DNA of 64,000 bases from Lichenicola sp050954785 (GCA_050954785.1 JBPBQO010000108.1:68820-132819); one strand, 5' to 3'. Shown: positions 44,676-54,073, counted from the first letter of the stretch. Numbers and translations: made by a program. Notes: generated from the letters alone by a model not told the origin.

Positions 44676-45329
44676 ATGTCGCCGCCGCAAGACCCGGGAC
44701 CGCACCGCTCCACCCTTGGCAGACGGGGCCTCTGCCTGGTGATTTCCGCACCATCGGGTGCCGGCAAGAGCACTATCGCCAATGCGCTGCGGGCCGCCGA
44801 GCCGGAGCTGATGCACTCCGTCAGCGTCACCACCCGAGCCTCACGACCGGGCGAGGTCGAGGGCGTGCATTACTATTTTCGTACCAAGGACCAGTTCGCC
44901 GCGATGGCGCAGTCGGGCGAATTGCTGGAATGGGCCGAGGTGTTCGGCCGTGGCTACGGCACCCCGCGCGTGGCGGTCGAGGCCTGTCTCGCCAGCGGCC
45001 GCGACATGGTGTTCGACATCGACTGGCAGGGCCATCGCCAGCTTCGTGCCGCACTTCCGGCCGACGTGGTCAGCCTGTTCGTGCTGCCGCCGTCGCTGCC
45101 GATCCTGGAAAGCCGGCTGCGCGCCCGGGCCTCCGACGATGTCGACGAAATCGCCCGGCGCATGGCGGCGGCGCGCGACGAGATCGCGCACTGGCGGGAA
45201 TTCGACCACGTGATCGTCAACGAGGTGCTGGAACGCGCCATTCGCGATGCGCGTGCTGTGCTGAACGCCGCCCGGATCGTCACCGCGCGGCAGCTCGCGA
45301 TGGCCGACCTGGTGCAGGGCTTCGGCTGA
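44676..45329 (+). CDS. gmk: guanylate kinase
   Basis: Phosphorylates GMP and dGMP to the diphosphates. The 217-residue product has the P-loop SAPSGAGKST, TTRASRPGEVEGVHYYF (GMP-binding), and the DIDWQGHRQLR segment. The ATG at 44676 has GAGG 8 nt upstream; a longer frame from 44607 is unconserved. hldE starts 10 nt after it, forming an operon with the AGE-type epimerase. Confidence 0.96.
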   Translation: MSPPQDPGPHRSTLGRRGLCLVISAPSGAGKSTIANALRAAEPELMHSVSVTTRASRPGEVEGVHYYFRTKDQFAAMAQSGELLEWAEVFGRGYGTPRVAVEACLASGRDMVFDIDWQGHRQLRAALPADVVSLFVLPPSLPILESRLRARASDDVDEIARRMAAARDEIAHWREFDHVIVNEVLERAIRDARAVLNAARIVTARQLAMADLVQGFG

Positions 45330-45339
45330 GGCTGGACGG

Positions 45340-46824
45340 ATGGATTTCTCCCACCTGACCGTGCTGTGCGTCGGCGACGTGATGCTGGACCGGTTCGTCT
45401 ATGGCGACATGGAGCGGATTTCGCCGGAAGCGCCGGTGCCTGTGCTGCGGCTGACCCGCACCCGCGAGATGCCGGGCGGCGTCGGCAACGTGGCCAACAA
45501 CATCCTGTCTCTCGGCGGCCGCGCGATCCTGGTCGGGCTGCTCGGCGACGACGAGGCCGGCGCGACGCTGCGACGGGTGGTGGCGACGCAGCCGCGGCTG
45601 ATCGATGCGATGGTCACCACCGGCGCGCGGCCGACCGTCTGCAAGACGCGCTTCATCGCGGCCCATCAGCAGGTGGTGCGCACCGACGAGGAAAGCCGCT
45701 TGGACCTGCAGCCGGACGAGCAGGTCGAGCTGATCGCCGGCATCGAGGCCTGGATCGGACAGGCGGACGTGCTGCTGCTGTCCGACTATGCCAAGGGCAC
45801 GCTGGGCAAGCCGGTCATTTCGCGCGCGATCGAGCTGGCCCGGGCGCGGGGCATCCCGGTGTTCGTGGACCCTAAGTCACCCGACGTGGCCCGCTACCAT
45901 GGGGCCACCTGCATCAAGCCGAACGCGCGCGAGCTGGCCGCGGCATCGGGATTGCCGGTCGAGAACGATGCCGATGTGGTTGCGGCGGCACGGCAGGTGA
46001 TGCGGCTGGCCGGTACCGACGCGATCCTGGCGACCCGGTCCGAGAAGGGCATGATGCTGGTCGAGCGGTCCGGTACGGTGCATGCGGTCCGGTCGCGGGC
46101 ACGCCAGATATTCGACCTGTCCGGCGCCGGTGACACGGTGATCGCGACGATGGCGCTGGCCTACGCCTCCGGCCGGTCGCTGGAACAGTCGATGCACATC
46201 GCCAATGCAGCCGCGGGCGTGGTGGTCGGCAAGCTCGGAACCGCCACCGCCGATATCGCCGAGGTGATGGAGGAACTCGACCTGCAGGACCAGGAGATGG
46301 GCGGCCTCGCGCCGGACGCCGGCAGCATCGCCGGCCTGTCGTCGCTACCGCGGGTGCTGGGGCTGGTAGCGCGCTGGAAGGAGCAGGGCCTGGCGGTCGG
46401 CTTCACCAATGGCTGCTTCGACATCCTGCATCCGGGCCATGTGGCCTTGCTGGCGGCGGCACGCTCGGCCTGCGACCGGCTGGTGGTCGGGTTGAACACG
46501 GATGCGAGCGTGGCCCGGCTGAAGGGACCGTTGCGTCCGGTCAATCCGCTCGGCGCCCGCGCCCAGGTGATCGCGGCGATCCGTCATGTCGATGCGGTGG
46601 TCGCGTTCGCGGACGACACTCCGCTGGCCCTGATCGTGGCGCTGTTGCCGGACGTGCTGGTCAAGGGTGCGGACTATTCGGCGGACCAGGTGGTCGGCGC
46701 GCGTGAAGTCGAGGCCGCCGGCGGCCGGCTGGTGCTGGCGCGGCTGGTACCGGACATGTCGACCACCGGCACGATCGCCCGGATCCGCACGGCGGCGGTG
46801 TCTCCGGAGCCTGCTTCAAGCTGA
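45340..46824 (+). CDS. hldE: bifunctional heptose-7-phosphate kinase / heptose-1-phosphate adenylyltransferase
   Basis: Makes ADP-D-glycero-beta-D-manno-heptose, the precursor of LPS inner-core heptose. The 494-residue protein joins a ribokinase-type domain (residues 1-325; GGVGNVANNILSLGG and the anion hole/base DLSGAGDTVIATMAL) to a nucleotidyltransferase domain (from about 345; TNGCFDILHPGHVALL with the HxGH motif). Both active sites look intact. It lies between gmk and an epimerase-like gene that it overlaps by 1 nt. Confidence 0.96.
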   Translation: MDFSHLTVLCVGDVMLDRFVYGDMERISPEAPVPVLRLTRTREMPGGVGNVANNILSLGGRAILVGLLGDDEAGATLRRVVATQPRLIDAMVTTGARPTVCKTRFIAAHQQVVRTDEESRLDLQPDEQVELIAGIEAWIGQADVLLLSDYAKGTLGKPVISRAIELARARGIPVFVDPKSPDVARYHGATCIKPNARELAAASGLPVENDADVVAAARQVMRLAGTDAILATRSEKGMMLVERSGTVHAVRSRARQIFDLSGAGDTVIATMALAYASGRSLEQSMHIANAAAGVVVGKLGTATADIAEVMEELDLQDQEMGGLAPDAGSIAGLSSLPRVLGLVARWKEQGLAVGFTNGCFDILHPGHVALLAAARSACDRLVVGLNTDASVARLKGPLRPVNPLGARAQVIAAIRHVDAVVAFADDTPLALIVALLPDVLVKGADYSADQVVGAREVEAAGGRLVLARLVPDMSTTGTIARIRTAAVSPEPASS

Positions 46825-48074
46825 TGCTCGGCGCTGCATCGAACACACCCTCCGCCCGGCCCGGATCCAGCCAGGCCGCCGAGATCCGGCGGGTGCAGGA
46901 CGGTCTGCGCGCCTGGATATTCGACCTGGCGCTGCCGTTCTGGAGCACCGTCGGCATGGACGTGTCCAGGACCGGCCGGATGCGCGGTGCGTGCGAACAC
47001 CTGACGCTGGGCGGTGCGCGGGCCCAGCCGGGATTCACGCGGATGCGGGTGCAGGCGCGCCAGCTCTATGTGTTCTCCGAGGCAGCCGCGCGCGGCGTCG
47101 ACGGAGCCGGCGCGATCGCCGGGCAGATCCATCGGTTCATGACGCGCGAGGGTGCCGCATCCGATGGCGGCTGGGCCAGGCTGCTCGATCCGGACGGGCA
47201 TGTGCTGGACCCGACCAACGATCTGTACGACCTCGCCTTCGTGCTGTTCGCGCTCGGCCGCTACGCAAGGCTGACCGGCAGTCCGGAGCCGCTGCGTCAG
47301 GCCGAGCACACCCTGGCGTTCCTGCGCCGGCGCATGGCGCGTCCGTCGGGCGGGTTCGCCAACACCTATCCGCCGGCACCCGGTTGGCGGCAGCAGAATC
47401 CGCACATGCATCTGCTGGAAGCGGCACTCGAGCTGTTCGATGTCAGCCGTGACGAGCGCTGGGCGGTGCTGGCCCGGCAGCTCGTCACCCTGTTCCGCAC
47501 TAGGCTCATCGAACGTGGAAGCGATACGCTGGGCGAGTATTTCCACGAGAACTGGTTGCGCGCGGTCGGCATCGACGGCGACAAGGTCGAACCCGGGCAT
47601 CATGCCGAGTGGGTGTGGCTGCTGGATCGGCATCAGGGGCTGCTGGGCGACCCGACCCTGCGAATGGCGCGCCGGCTCGACGGCATCTGCACACGGCACG
47701 CGATCGGTCCGGAAACCGGCCTGATGCGCGACGAGATCGGTCGCGAGGGCAACCTGCGGCTCGGCTCGTCGAGGTTATGGGCGCAGACCGAGATGCTGCG
47801 GGCGAATTGCGTGATGCACCGGATCGCGGCGGCGAATAGTGATCCGGTCGATGCCAGGTCCAGGCTCCGCGCGATCGTGCGCACGACCGACAACCTGTTG
47901 ACCCGGTACCTGGTCGGGGCGGAGGGCAGGGTGTTGCCGGCCGGCACCTGGATCGACCAGCTCGACGCCTTCGCACGGCCGGCGATCGACAAGATCCCGG
48001 CCAGTTCGTTCTACCATATCATGGCTGGCTGGGTTGAGCTCGACCGGCTCCGGCCCTCGGTGGATGCCGTCTGA
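46824..48074 (+). CDS. AGE-family sugar epimerase/isomerase
   Basis: A 416-residue (alpha/alpha)6-barrel enzyme of the N-acylglucosamine 2-epimerase / phosphomannose isomerase-like family. Recognisable parts are RMRVQARQLYVFSEAA, DLYDLAFVLFALGRYAR, RQQNPHMHLLEAALELF with the conserved His, and EPGHHAEWVWLLDRH with the catalytic His pair. Its ATG overlaps the hldE stop (TGATG), which ties its translation to LPS heptose synthesis. It may supply a mannose- or heptose-type sugar; the exact substrate is unknown. Confidence 0.85.
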   Translation: MLGAASNTPSARPGSSQAAEIRRVQDGLRAWIFDLALPFWSTVGMDVSRTGRMRGACEHLTLGGARAQPGFTRMRVQARQLYVFSEAAARGVDGAGAIAGQIHRFMTREGAASDGGWARLLDPDGHVLDPTNDLYDLAFVLFALGRYARLTGSPEPLRQAEHTLAFLRRRMARPSGGFANTYPPAPGWRQQNPHMHLLEAALELFDVSRDERWAVLARQLVTLFRTRLIERGSDTLGEYFHENWLRAVGIDGDKVEPGHHAEWVWLLDRHQGLLGDPTLRMARRLDGICTRHAIGPETGLMRDEIGREGNLRLGSSRLWAQTEMLRANCVMHRIAAANSDPVDARSRLRAIVRTTDNLLTRYLVGAEGRVLPAGTWIDQLDAFARPAIDKIPASSFYHIMAGWVELDRLRPSVDAV

Positions 48075-48110
48075 TCCAGGCAATCGGGCGCCTTGGCGGA
48101 TCCATCCCCG

Positions 48111-48138
48111 CTATCCACAGTCATTCACCTTATCCACA
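48111..48138 (+). promoter_or_regulatory. two DnaA-box-like sites upstream of dnaB
   Basis: TTATCCACA at 48130-48138 is a perfect consensus DnaA box, and CTATCCACA at 48111-48119 differs by one base. They are in the same orientation, 19 nt apart, and 39 nt or more before the dnaB start. DnaA could control dnaB transcription here. No AT-rich unwinding region is seen, so an origin is not suggested. Confidence 0.6.
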
Positions 48139-48176
48139 GGCCCCCCTAAGGGCAGCGGTTGCGCTAGACTGGTTGG

Positions 48177-49676
48177 GTGAACCAGATCGATCCCGTCCGT
48201 CGTGACTCGCTGCTTGGCCTCTCGCAGCGCCTTCCGCCCTCCAACCAGGCGGCGGAGCAGGCGCTGCTCGGCGCGCTGCTGGCCAACAACAAGGCCTACG
48301 AACGCGTCGCCGAGTTCCTGATCCCGGACCACTTCACCGATCCGATCAACGGCCGCATCTACCAGGCGATCGTGCGTCGCGTGGAGGCGGGCCAGCTCGC
48401 CGACGCGATCATGCTGAAGGCCGAGTTCGAGCATTCGGGCGTGCTCGACGAGGTCGGCGGCACGGCTTACCTCGCCCAGTTGCTGACCGCGATGGTCGGC
48501 ATCATCAATGCCGGCGAGTACGGCAAGGCGATCCACGATGCCTGGATCCGCCGCCAATTGATCGATATCGGCGAGACCGTCGTCAACAACGCGTTCGGCC
48601 TCAACCCGGAGCTCACCGGCAGCGACCAGATCGAGGCCGCCGAGGAAACACTGTTCCGGCTGGCCACCGACAAGGGCCAGGATGGCGGCTTCGTCACCTT
48701 CGAGCGCGCGCTGACCGACGCGATCGGAATTGCCGAGAAGGCGTTCCACCGCACCGGCGCGGTCGCCGGCCTGACCACCGGCCTGCGCGACCTCGACAAG
48801 AAAACCGGCGGCATGCATCCGTCCGACCTGCTGATCCTGGCCGGCCGGCCGGCGATGGGCAAAACCGCACTCGCTACCAAGATCGCGTTCGGCGCGGCAC
48901 GCTCGCTGATGCAGGAAGCGCGCGAGCAGGGGCCGGGCACCCAGCCGAAGGGGTCGGTGGCGTTCTTCTCGCTCGAAATGAGCGCCGAGCAGTTGGCCAC
49001 CCGCCTGCTGTCCGAGGAAAGCCGGGTGTCGGGCGAGCGTATCCGTCGTGGCGAGATCGGGCAGAAGGAGTTCGACCGGTTCGTCCAGGTCAGCCGCGAG
49101 CTGCAGACGCTGCCGCTTCATATCGACGACACGCCGGCGATCAGCCTGTCGGCGATGCGCACCCGCTGCCGCCGTCTGGCCCGCACCAAGGGTCTGAGCC
49201 TGGTGGTGGTCGACTATCTGCAACTGATGCGGCCGGCGGTCGGCACCAAGCCGGACAACCGGGTGATGGAAATCTCGATGATCACCCAGGGGCTGAAGGC
49301 TCTGGCCAAGGAGCTCGAGATCCCGGTGCTGGCGCTGTCGCAGTTGTCGCGTGCGGTGGAAAGCCGCGAGGACAAGCGGCCGCAGCTTTCGGACTTGCGA
49401 GAGTCAGGCTCGATCGAGCAGGACGCCGATGCGGTGATGTTCGTATATCGCGACGAATATTACCTGCAGCAGCGTATCCCGAAGGATACGATGTTCGAGA
49501 GCAACGACAAGTTCCAGGTCGCGATGGAAGCCTGGCAGCACAAAATGGAACTGGCCCATAACAAGGCCGAGCTTCTGCTGGAAAAGCAGCGTCATGGGCC
49601 GACCGGAAAGATCGACCTGTTCTTCGAGGGCGAGTTCACCCGGTTCGCGGACATAGATCTGGTGCACGGAGGGTAG
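48177..49676 (+). CDS. dnaB: replicative DNA helicase DnaB
   Basis: Hexameric 5'-3' helicase of the replication fork, 499 residues. The N-terminal helical domain (LPPSNQAAEQALLGALLANN) is followed by the RecA-like motor: Walker A GRPAMGKTALAT, SLEMSAEQLATR, Walker B LSLVVVDYLQLM, LSQLSRAVESREDKRPQLSDLRESG and EQDADAVMFVYRDEYY. No intein is present. The GTG at 48177 begins the conserved region and has weak GGTTGG upstream. Confidence 0.98.
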   Translation: MNQIDPVRRDSLLGLSQRLPPSNQAAEQALLGALLANNKAYERVAEFLIPDHFTDPINGRIYQAIVRRVEAGQLADAIMLKAEFEHSGVLDEVGGTAYLAQLLTAMVGIINAGEYGKAIHDAWIRRQLIDIGETVVNNAFGLNPELTGSDQIEAAEETLFRLATDKGQDGGFVTFERALTDAIGIAEKAFHRTGAVAGLTTGLRDLDKKTGGMHPSDLLILAGRPAMGKTALATKIAFGAARSLMQEAREQGPGTQPKGSVAFFSLEMSAEQLATRLLSEESRVSGERIRRGEIGQKEFDRFVQVSRELQTLPLHIDDTPAISLSAMRTRCRRLARTKGLSLVVVDYLQLMRPAVGTKPDNRVMEISMITQGLKALAKELEIPVLALSQLSRAVESREDKRPQLSDLRESGSIEQDADAVMFVYRDEYYLQQRIPKDTMFESNDKFQVAMEAWQHKMELAHNKAELLLEKQRHGPTGKIDLFFEGEFTRFADIDLVHGG

Positions 49677-49816
49677 TCGCGCCTTCCTGCGGCGGGCCCT
49701 GACGGCCAAGGTATCCGATCACGCTGCAAACGCGCCGTAACCCGGCGATCCGGCTCTGCTCGAGCAGGCGTTTAAGGCAGCCACGTCACTCTCCAGGATC
49801 CCCCGAAATCGCTGGG

Positions 49817-49848
49817 ACGCGACCGCTCTCGATATGGAACGGTCGCGT
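49817..49848. terminator. inverted repeat between dnaB and ugd
   Basis: Perfect 9-bp arms ACGCGACCG (49817-49825) and CGGTCGCGT (49840-49848) with a 14-nt loop sit between convergent genes, 140 nt after the dnaB stop and 24 nt after the ugd stop on the other strand. It is a likely bidirectional terminator. Confidence 0.5.
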
Positions 49849-49872
49849 TCGGTCGGGCGGAAGGCTGACCGT

Positions 49873-51249
49873 TCAGGCGGTCTGTGTCTCGATCGCCGCC
49901 GCGCTGTTCGACCGGCGGTTCCGCGGACGCCCGATCGAGCTGTAATCCAGTCCAGCGGCATCCATCGCGGCGGGGTCGTAGATGTTGCGCAGGTCGATCA
50001 CCACGCGGCCCTGCATCAGGTCGCGCAGCCGCTCCGGCGAGAGTGCGCGGAACTCGTTCCATTCGGTGAGCACCAGGATCGCGTCGGCGCCGGTCGCGGC
50101 GTCGGGAGCGTCGACGCAGTAGGTGATGTTCCGGTCGGGCATCAGAGGTTTCGCCGCCTGCATGCCGGCCGGGTCGAAGGCGCGGATCTGGGCTCCGTTC
50201 TCGATCAGGCGATGAATGATCGGGATCGAGGCGGCATCGCGCATGTCGTCGGTTTCCGGCTTGAAGGTCAGCCCGAACACCGCGATCGTCTTGCCGCGCA
50301 CGGTGCCGCCGCAGGCCGCCATGATGCGAGCACCCATGCTGGCCTTGCGCGCGTCGTTCACCTGCACCGTCGCTTCGACCAGCCGCGACGAGGCGCCGGC
50401 CTCCTGCGCGATCCGCATCAGCGCCAGCGTGTCCTTGGGGAAGCACGACCCGCCATAGCCGGGTCCGGCATGCAGGAACTTGCGGCCGATACGGCCATCC
50501 AGGCCGATGCCGCGCGCGAGTTCGTGCACATCCGCACCGACCCGTTCGCACAGGTCGGCCATCTCGTTGATGAAGCTGATCTTCATCGCCAGGAAGGAGT
50601 TGGCGGCGTACTTGATCAGCTCCGAGCTTTCCAGGCTGGTGAACAGGATCGGCGCTTCGATCACGTAGAGCGGGCGGTACAGCCGTCGCATGATTTCCTG
50701 CGCTCGCGCCGCGCCGCCGGGACGGTCGGTGTCGGTGCCGATCACCACCCGGTCCGGCTTCATGAAATCGCCGATGGCGCTGCCCTCGCGCAGGAACTCC
50801 GGGTTGGAGGCCATGTCGAAATCGAGCTCGGGGCGCAGCAGGCTGACGATCTCGCTGATGCGCCGGCCCGTTCCGACCGGCACCGTGGATTTTGTGACGA
50901 TGACCGCATAGCCCGTCATGGCTTTCGCGATCTGCTCGGCGGCGGCGAACACATAGGTGAGGTCGGCGTGCCCGTCGCCATTGCGGGGCGGGGTGCCGAC
51001 GGCGAGGAAGATGGCCTCCGCACCCTCCACCGCATGGGCGATGTCGTCGCCGAACGACAGGCGGTCGGCCTTGATGTTTTCGGCGACCAGCCGGTCCAGG
51101 CCGGGCTCGTAGATCGGGATTTCGCCTTTTCGCAACGCCGCCAACCGACCGGGATGGGTTTCCACCACCGCGACCTGGTTGCCAAATTCGGCGAAGCAGG
51201 CGGCCGAAACCAACCCGACATAGCCGCCACCGATCATCGCAATCCGCAT
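49873..51249 (-). CDS. ugd: UDP-glucose 6-dehydrogenase
   Basis: Oxidises UDP-glucose to UDP-glucuronate with two NAD. The 458-residue enzyme begins MRIAMIGGGYVGLVSAACFA, has KSTVPVGTG, NPEFLREGSAIGDF, the Lys in ELIKYAANSFLAMKISFINE and the catalytic cysteine in GPGYGGSCFPKDTLAL. The uxs stop lies 10 nt before its start on the minus strand, so the two act as a unit that makes UDP-xylose from UDP-glucose. Confidence 0.97.
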   Translation of the reverse strand: MRIAMIGGGYVGLVSAACFAEFGNQVAVVETHPGRLAALRKGEIPIYEPGLDRLVAENIKADRLSFGDDIAHAVEGAEAIFLAVGTPPRNGDGHADLTYVFAAAEQIAKAMTGYAVIVTKSTVPVGTGRRISEIVSLLRPELDFDMASNPEFLREGSAIGDFMKPDRVVIGTDTDRPGGAARAQEIMRRLYRPLYVIEAPILFTSLESSELIKYAANSFLAMKISFINEMADLCERVGADVHELARGIGLDGRIGRKFLHAGPGYGGSCFPKDTLALMRIAQEAGASSRLVEATVQVNDARKASMGARIMAACGGTVRGKTIAVFGLTFKPETDDMRDAASIPIIHRLIENGAQIRAFDPAGMQAAKPLMPDRNITYCVDAPDAATGADAILVLTEWNEFRALSPERLRDLMQGRVVIDLRNIYDPAAMDAAGLDYSSIGRPRNRRSNSAAAIETQTA

Positions 51250-51259
51250 GGGTCCGCTC

Positions 51260-52261
51260 CTACTGACTGCTTATGGCATGTGCGTCGGCGCCGGTCGTGG
51301 CACCGGACCGGCCGCCGAGCAGCCGGTCGAAATAGTCGATGCTGCGCCGAAGCCCGTCCTCGAGCCCGACCTGCGGCTCCCAGCCGAGCAGATTGCGGGC
51401 ACGGGTGATGTCGGGGCAGCGCTGGGTCGGGTCGTCCTGCGGCAACGGGAGATAGACGATGCGCGAGCGCGAGCCGGTCAGCGCCAGAATCCGCTCTGCC
51501 AGTTCGCGCACCGGTATTTCGTGCGGATTGCCGAGATTGATCGGGCCGGTGATGTCGTCGTCGCTGTCCATCATGCGCACGAACCCCTCGATCAGGTCCG
51601 ACACGTAGCAGAAGGCGCGGGTCTGGCCGCCGTCGCCATACAGGGTGATGTCCTCGCCACGCAGCGCCTGGGTGATGAAGTTCGAGACCACGCGTCCATC
51701 GTCGGGATGCATGCGGGGACCGTAGGTGTTGAAGATCCGCACCACCTTGATCCGGGTGCCGTGCTGGCGGCGGTGGTCGAAGAACAGGGTCTCGGCGCAG
51801 CGCTTGCCCTCGTCGTAGCAGGCACGAGGTCCGAGCGGATTGACGTTGCCGAAATAATCCTCGGTCTGCGGGTGCACGTCGGGATCGCCATAGACCTCGC
51901 TGGTCGAGGCCTGGAACACCCGCGCGCCGGTACGCCGGGCGATGCCCAGCATATGGATGGCGCCGAGCACGCTGGTCTTGAGCGTCTGCACCGGGTCGTA
52001 CTGGTAGTGCTTGGGCGAGGCGGGGCAGGCGAGGTTGTAGATCTCGTCGACCTCGGCCAGCAGCGGGGTGCTGATATCGTGACGAAGCGTTTCGAAATTC
52101 GGGTCCGACAGCAGGTGCGCGATGTTATCCTTGCGGCCGGTGAAGTAGTTGTCGACGCACAGCACGTCATGGCCGTCACGCAGCAGCCGTTCGCATAAAT
52201 GCGAGCCGAGAAAGCCGGCGCCGCCGGTAACCAGAACGCGCTTGCGGACGAACTTGGACAT
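51260..52261 (-). CDS. uxs: UDP-glucuronate decarboxylase (UDP-xylose synthase)
   Basis: Extended SDR of 333 residues that decarboxylates UDP-glucuronate to UDP-xylose. NAD loop GGAGFLGSHL, ACPASPKHYQYDPVQTLKTS, STSEVYGDPDVHPQ, the catalytic YDEGKR (Tyr-x-x-x-Lys) and RIFNTYGPRMHPDDGRVVSN are all diagnostic of Uxs. It lies upstream of ugd on the minus strand and is divergent from mlaE across 224 nt. UDP-xylose is used for surface polysaccharide or glycoprotein. Confidence 0.95.
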   Translation of the reverse strand: MSKFVRKRVLVTGGAGFLGSHLCERLLRDGHDVLCVDNYFTGRKDNIAHLLSDPNFETLRHDISTPLLAEVDEIYNLACPASPKHYQYDPVQTLKTSVLGAIHMLGIARRTGARVFQASTSEVYGDPDVHPQTEDYFGNVNPLGPRACYDEGKRCAETLFFDHRRQHGTRIKVVRIFNTYGPRMHPDDGRVVSNFITQALRGEDITLYGDGGQTRAFCYVSDLIEGFVRMMDSDDDITGPINLGNPHEIPVRELAERILALTGSRSRIVYLPLPQDDPTQRCPDITRARNLLGWEPQVGLEDGLRRSIDYFDRLLGGRSGATTGADAHAISSQ

Positions 52262-52485
52262 AAGGCGTGTGCCCTCGCGGCTGGACGATCGCTATACGGT
52301 AACTGCTTGGGCACCCCTATGGAAGGCGTCCCCGGGTCGTAACGGGGGCCTATCGACGGCACGGCGTTGACGTTATAGGCACACCTCATGTGCGTCCCAT
52401 CCCGCCCCGCCAGTGAATTTCAGCCGATCTGGCGGACCGATCCGGTGGATTACCGGGCGATATCGAACCCGGCCAGCTCCCTCTG

Positions 52486-53268
52486 ATGCGTCTTTATGAT
52501 GTGATCGCCAGCCTCGGGCGCGGCGTGCTCGATACCATCGCCGGCGCCGGACGGCTGGCACTGTTCGCGTTGAACGGCCTGTCGCACCTGGTGCGGCCGC
52601 CTTTCTACTGGCGCAATTTCACTGCCGCTTTCGTCGAGTTCGCGTATTTCAGCCTGCCCGTGGTGGCGTTGACCGCGATCTTCTCCGGCATGGTCATCGC
52701 GCTGCAATCCTTCACCGGCTTCTCCCGGTTCGGCGCGCAGAGCGCCATTGCCGGCATCGTCGTGCTTTCGGTGGTGCGCGAGCTCGGACCGGTGCTGGCC
52801 GGGCTGATGGTCGCCGGCCGTGTCGGCGCCGCGATGGCGGCCGAGATCGGCACCATGCGCGTTACCGACCAGATCGACGCGCTGACGACGCTGTCCACCA
52901 ACCCGATGAAATACCTGGTGGCGCCGCGCCTGCTGGCCGGCCTGCTGGCGTTGCCACTGCTGGTGGTAGTCGCCGACATACTCGGCGTGCTGGGCGGCTT
53001 CATCGTCTCGGTGGTGAAGCTGGGGTTCAGCCCTTCGGCCTATATCGCCAACACCGTCTCGTTCATGCAGCCGATCGACGTGATCGTCGGGCTCGCGAAG
53101 GCGGCGGCGTTCGGGTTCCTGATCGCGCTGATGGGTTGCTACAACGGCTACCACAGCCGCGGTGGCGCACAGGGCGTCGGTGCTTCCACCACTTCGGCCG
53201 TGGTTGCCGCCTCGATCCTGGTGCTGTGCTTCGACTACGTGCTCACCGAGATGTTCTTTTCGCGATGA
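52486..53268 (+). CDS. mlaE: MlaE-type ABC transporter permease
   Basis: Permease of the phospholipid-transport system that maintains outer-membrane lipid asymmetry. The 260-residue protein has five to six hydrophobic helices and the MlaE signature LSVVRELGPVLAGLMVAGRVGAAMAAEIGTM, split here as RELGPVLAGLMVAGRVG and AAEIGTMRVTDQIDAL. It overlaps mlaF by 4 nt. A strong ribosome site is not visible before the ATG at 52486. Confidence 0.94.
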   Translation: MRLYDVIASLGRGVLDTIAGAGRLALFALNGLSHLVRPPFYWRNFTAAFVEFAYFSLPVVALTAIFSGMVIALQSFTGFSRFGAQSAIAGIVVLSVVRELGPVLAGLMVAGRVGAAMAAEIGTMRVTDQIDALTTLSTNPMKYLVAPRLLAGLLALPLLVVVADILGVLGGFIVSVVKLGFSPSAYIANTVSFMQPIDVIVGLAKAAAFGFLIALMGCYNGYHSRGGAQGVGASTTSAVVAASILVLCFDYVLTEMFFSR

Positions 53269-54062
53269 GCGTGCACCTGAATAACGCCGTCCCCAAAATC
53301 CGCATACGCGGCCTGACCAAGAGCTTCGGGTCCAAGCGGGTGCTGGACGGGATCGACCTCGACGTCGAGGCCGGCACCTCGATGGTGGTGATCGGCGGGT
53401 CGGGCAGCGGCAAGTCGGTGCTGCTGCGCTGCATCCTCGGACTGATGGTGCCCGATGCCGGCAGCATCGAGATCGACGGCCAGAACGTGCTGGCGCAGAG
53501 CCGGCGGCAACAGGAAGCCACCCGCGAGCGGATCGGCATGCTGTTCCAGAACGGAGCGCTGTTCGACAGTCTGCCGGTCTGGGAAAACGTGGCGTTCGGT
53601 CTGCTGGCGCGGCGTGGCAAGGACCGGATGACCCGGGCCCAGGCGCTGGTGCATGCGGGCGAAGTGCTGAAGCAGGTCGGTCTCGATCCGAGTGTCGGCA
53701 GCCTGGCGCCGTCCGAGCTTTCGGGCGGCATGCAGAAGCGGGTCGGGCTGGCCCGTGCGATCGCGGCGACGCCGGAAATATTGTTCTTCGACGAGCCGAC
53801 CACCGGACTGGACCCGATCATGGGCGCCGTGATCGACGGACTGATCGTCGATTGCGTCAAGCGGCTCGGCAGCACAGCGATCGCCATTACCCACGACATG
53901 GCATCGGCCACCCGGATCGGCGATCGCGCCGCCATGCTCTACCAGGGCAGGCTGGTCTGGCAGGGCCCGGCCGCGTCGCTGCTCGACAGCGGCAATCCGC
54001 TGGTCGACCAGTTTACCCATGGACGACGCGAGGGCCCGATCGGCATGGAGCTGCGGCGATAA
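53265..54062 (+). CDS. mlaF: MlaF-type ABC transporter ATP-binding protein
   Basis: ATPase partner of MlaE, 265 residues. Walker A GGSGSGKSVLL, Q-loop FQNGALFDSLPVWENV, signature LSGGMQKRVGLARAI, Walker B LFFDEPTTGLDPI and the switch His in ITHDMASA are intact. The MQKRV form of the signature is typical of MlaF. The MlaD, MlaC and MlaB partners are not downstream; instead an unknown secreted protein follows. Confidence 0.95.
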   Translation: MSVHLNNAVPKIRIRGLTKSFGSKRVLDGIDLDVEAGTSMVVIGGSGSGKSVLLRCILGLMVPDAGSIEIDGQNVLAQSRRQQEATRERIGMLFQNGALFDSLPVWENVAFGLLARRGKDRMTRAQALVHAGEVLKQVGLDPSVGSLAPSELSGGMQKRVGLARAIAATPEILFFDEPTTGLDPIMGAVIDGLIVDCVKRLGSTAIAITHDMASATRIGDRAAMLYQGRLVWQGPAASLLDSGNPLVDQFTHGRREGPIGMELRR

Positions 54063-54073
54063 TCAGGCTCCTG

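Noticed and set aside
48075..48176. Replication origin near the DnaA boxes
   Set aside because: Only two boxes, no AT-rich unwinding element and no origin-linked genes such as dnaA, dnaN or hemE beside it.
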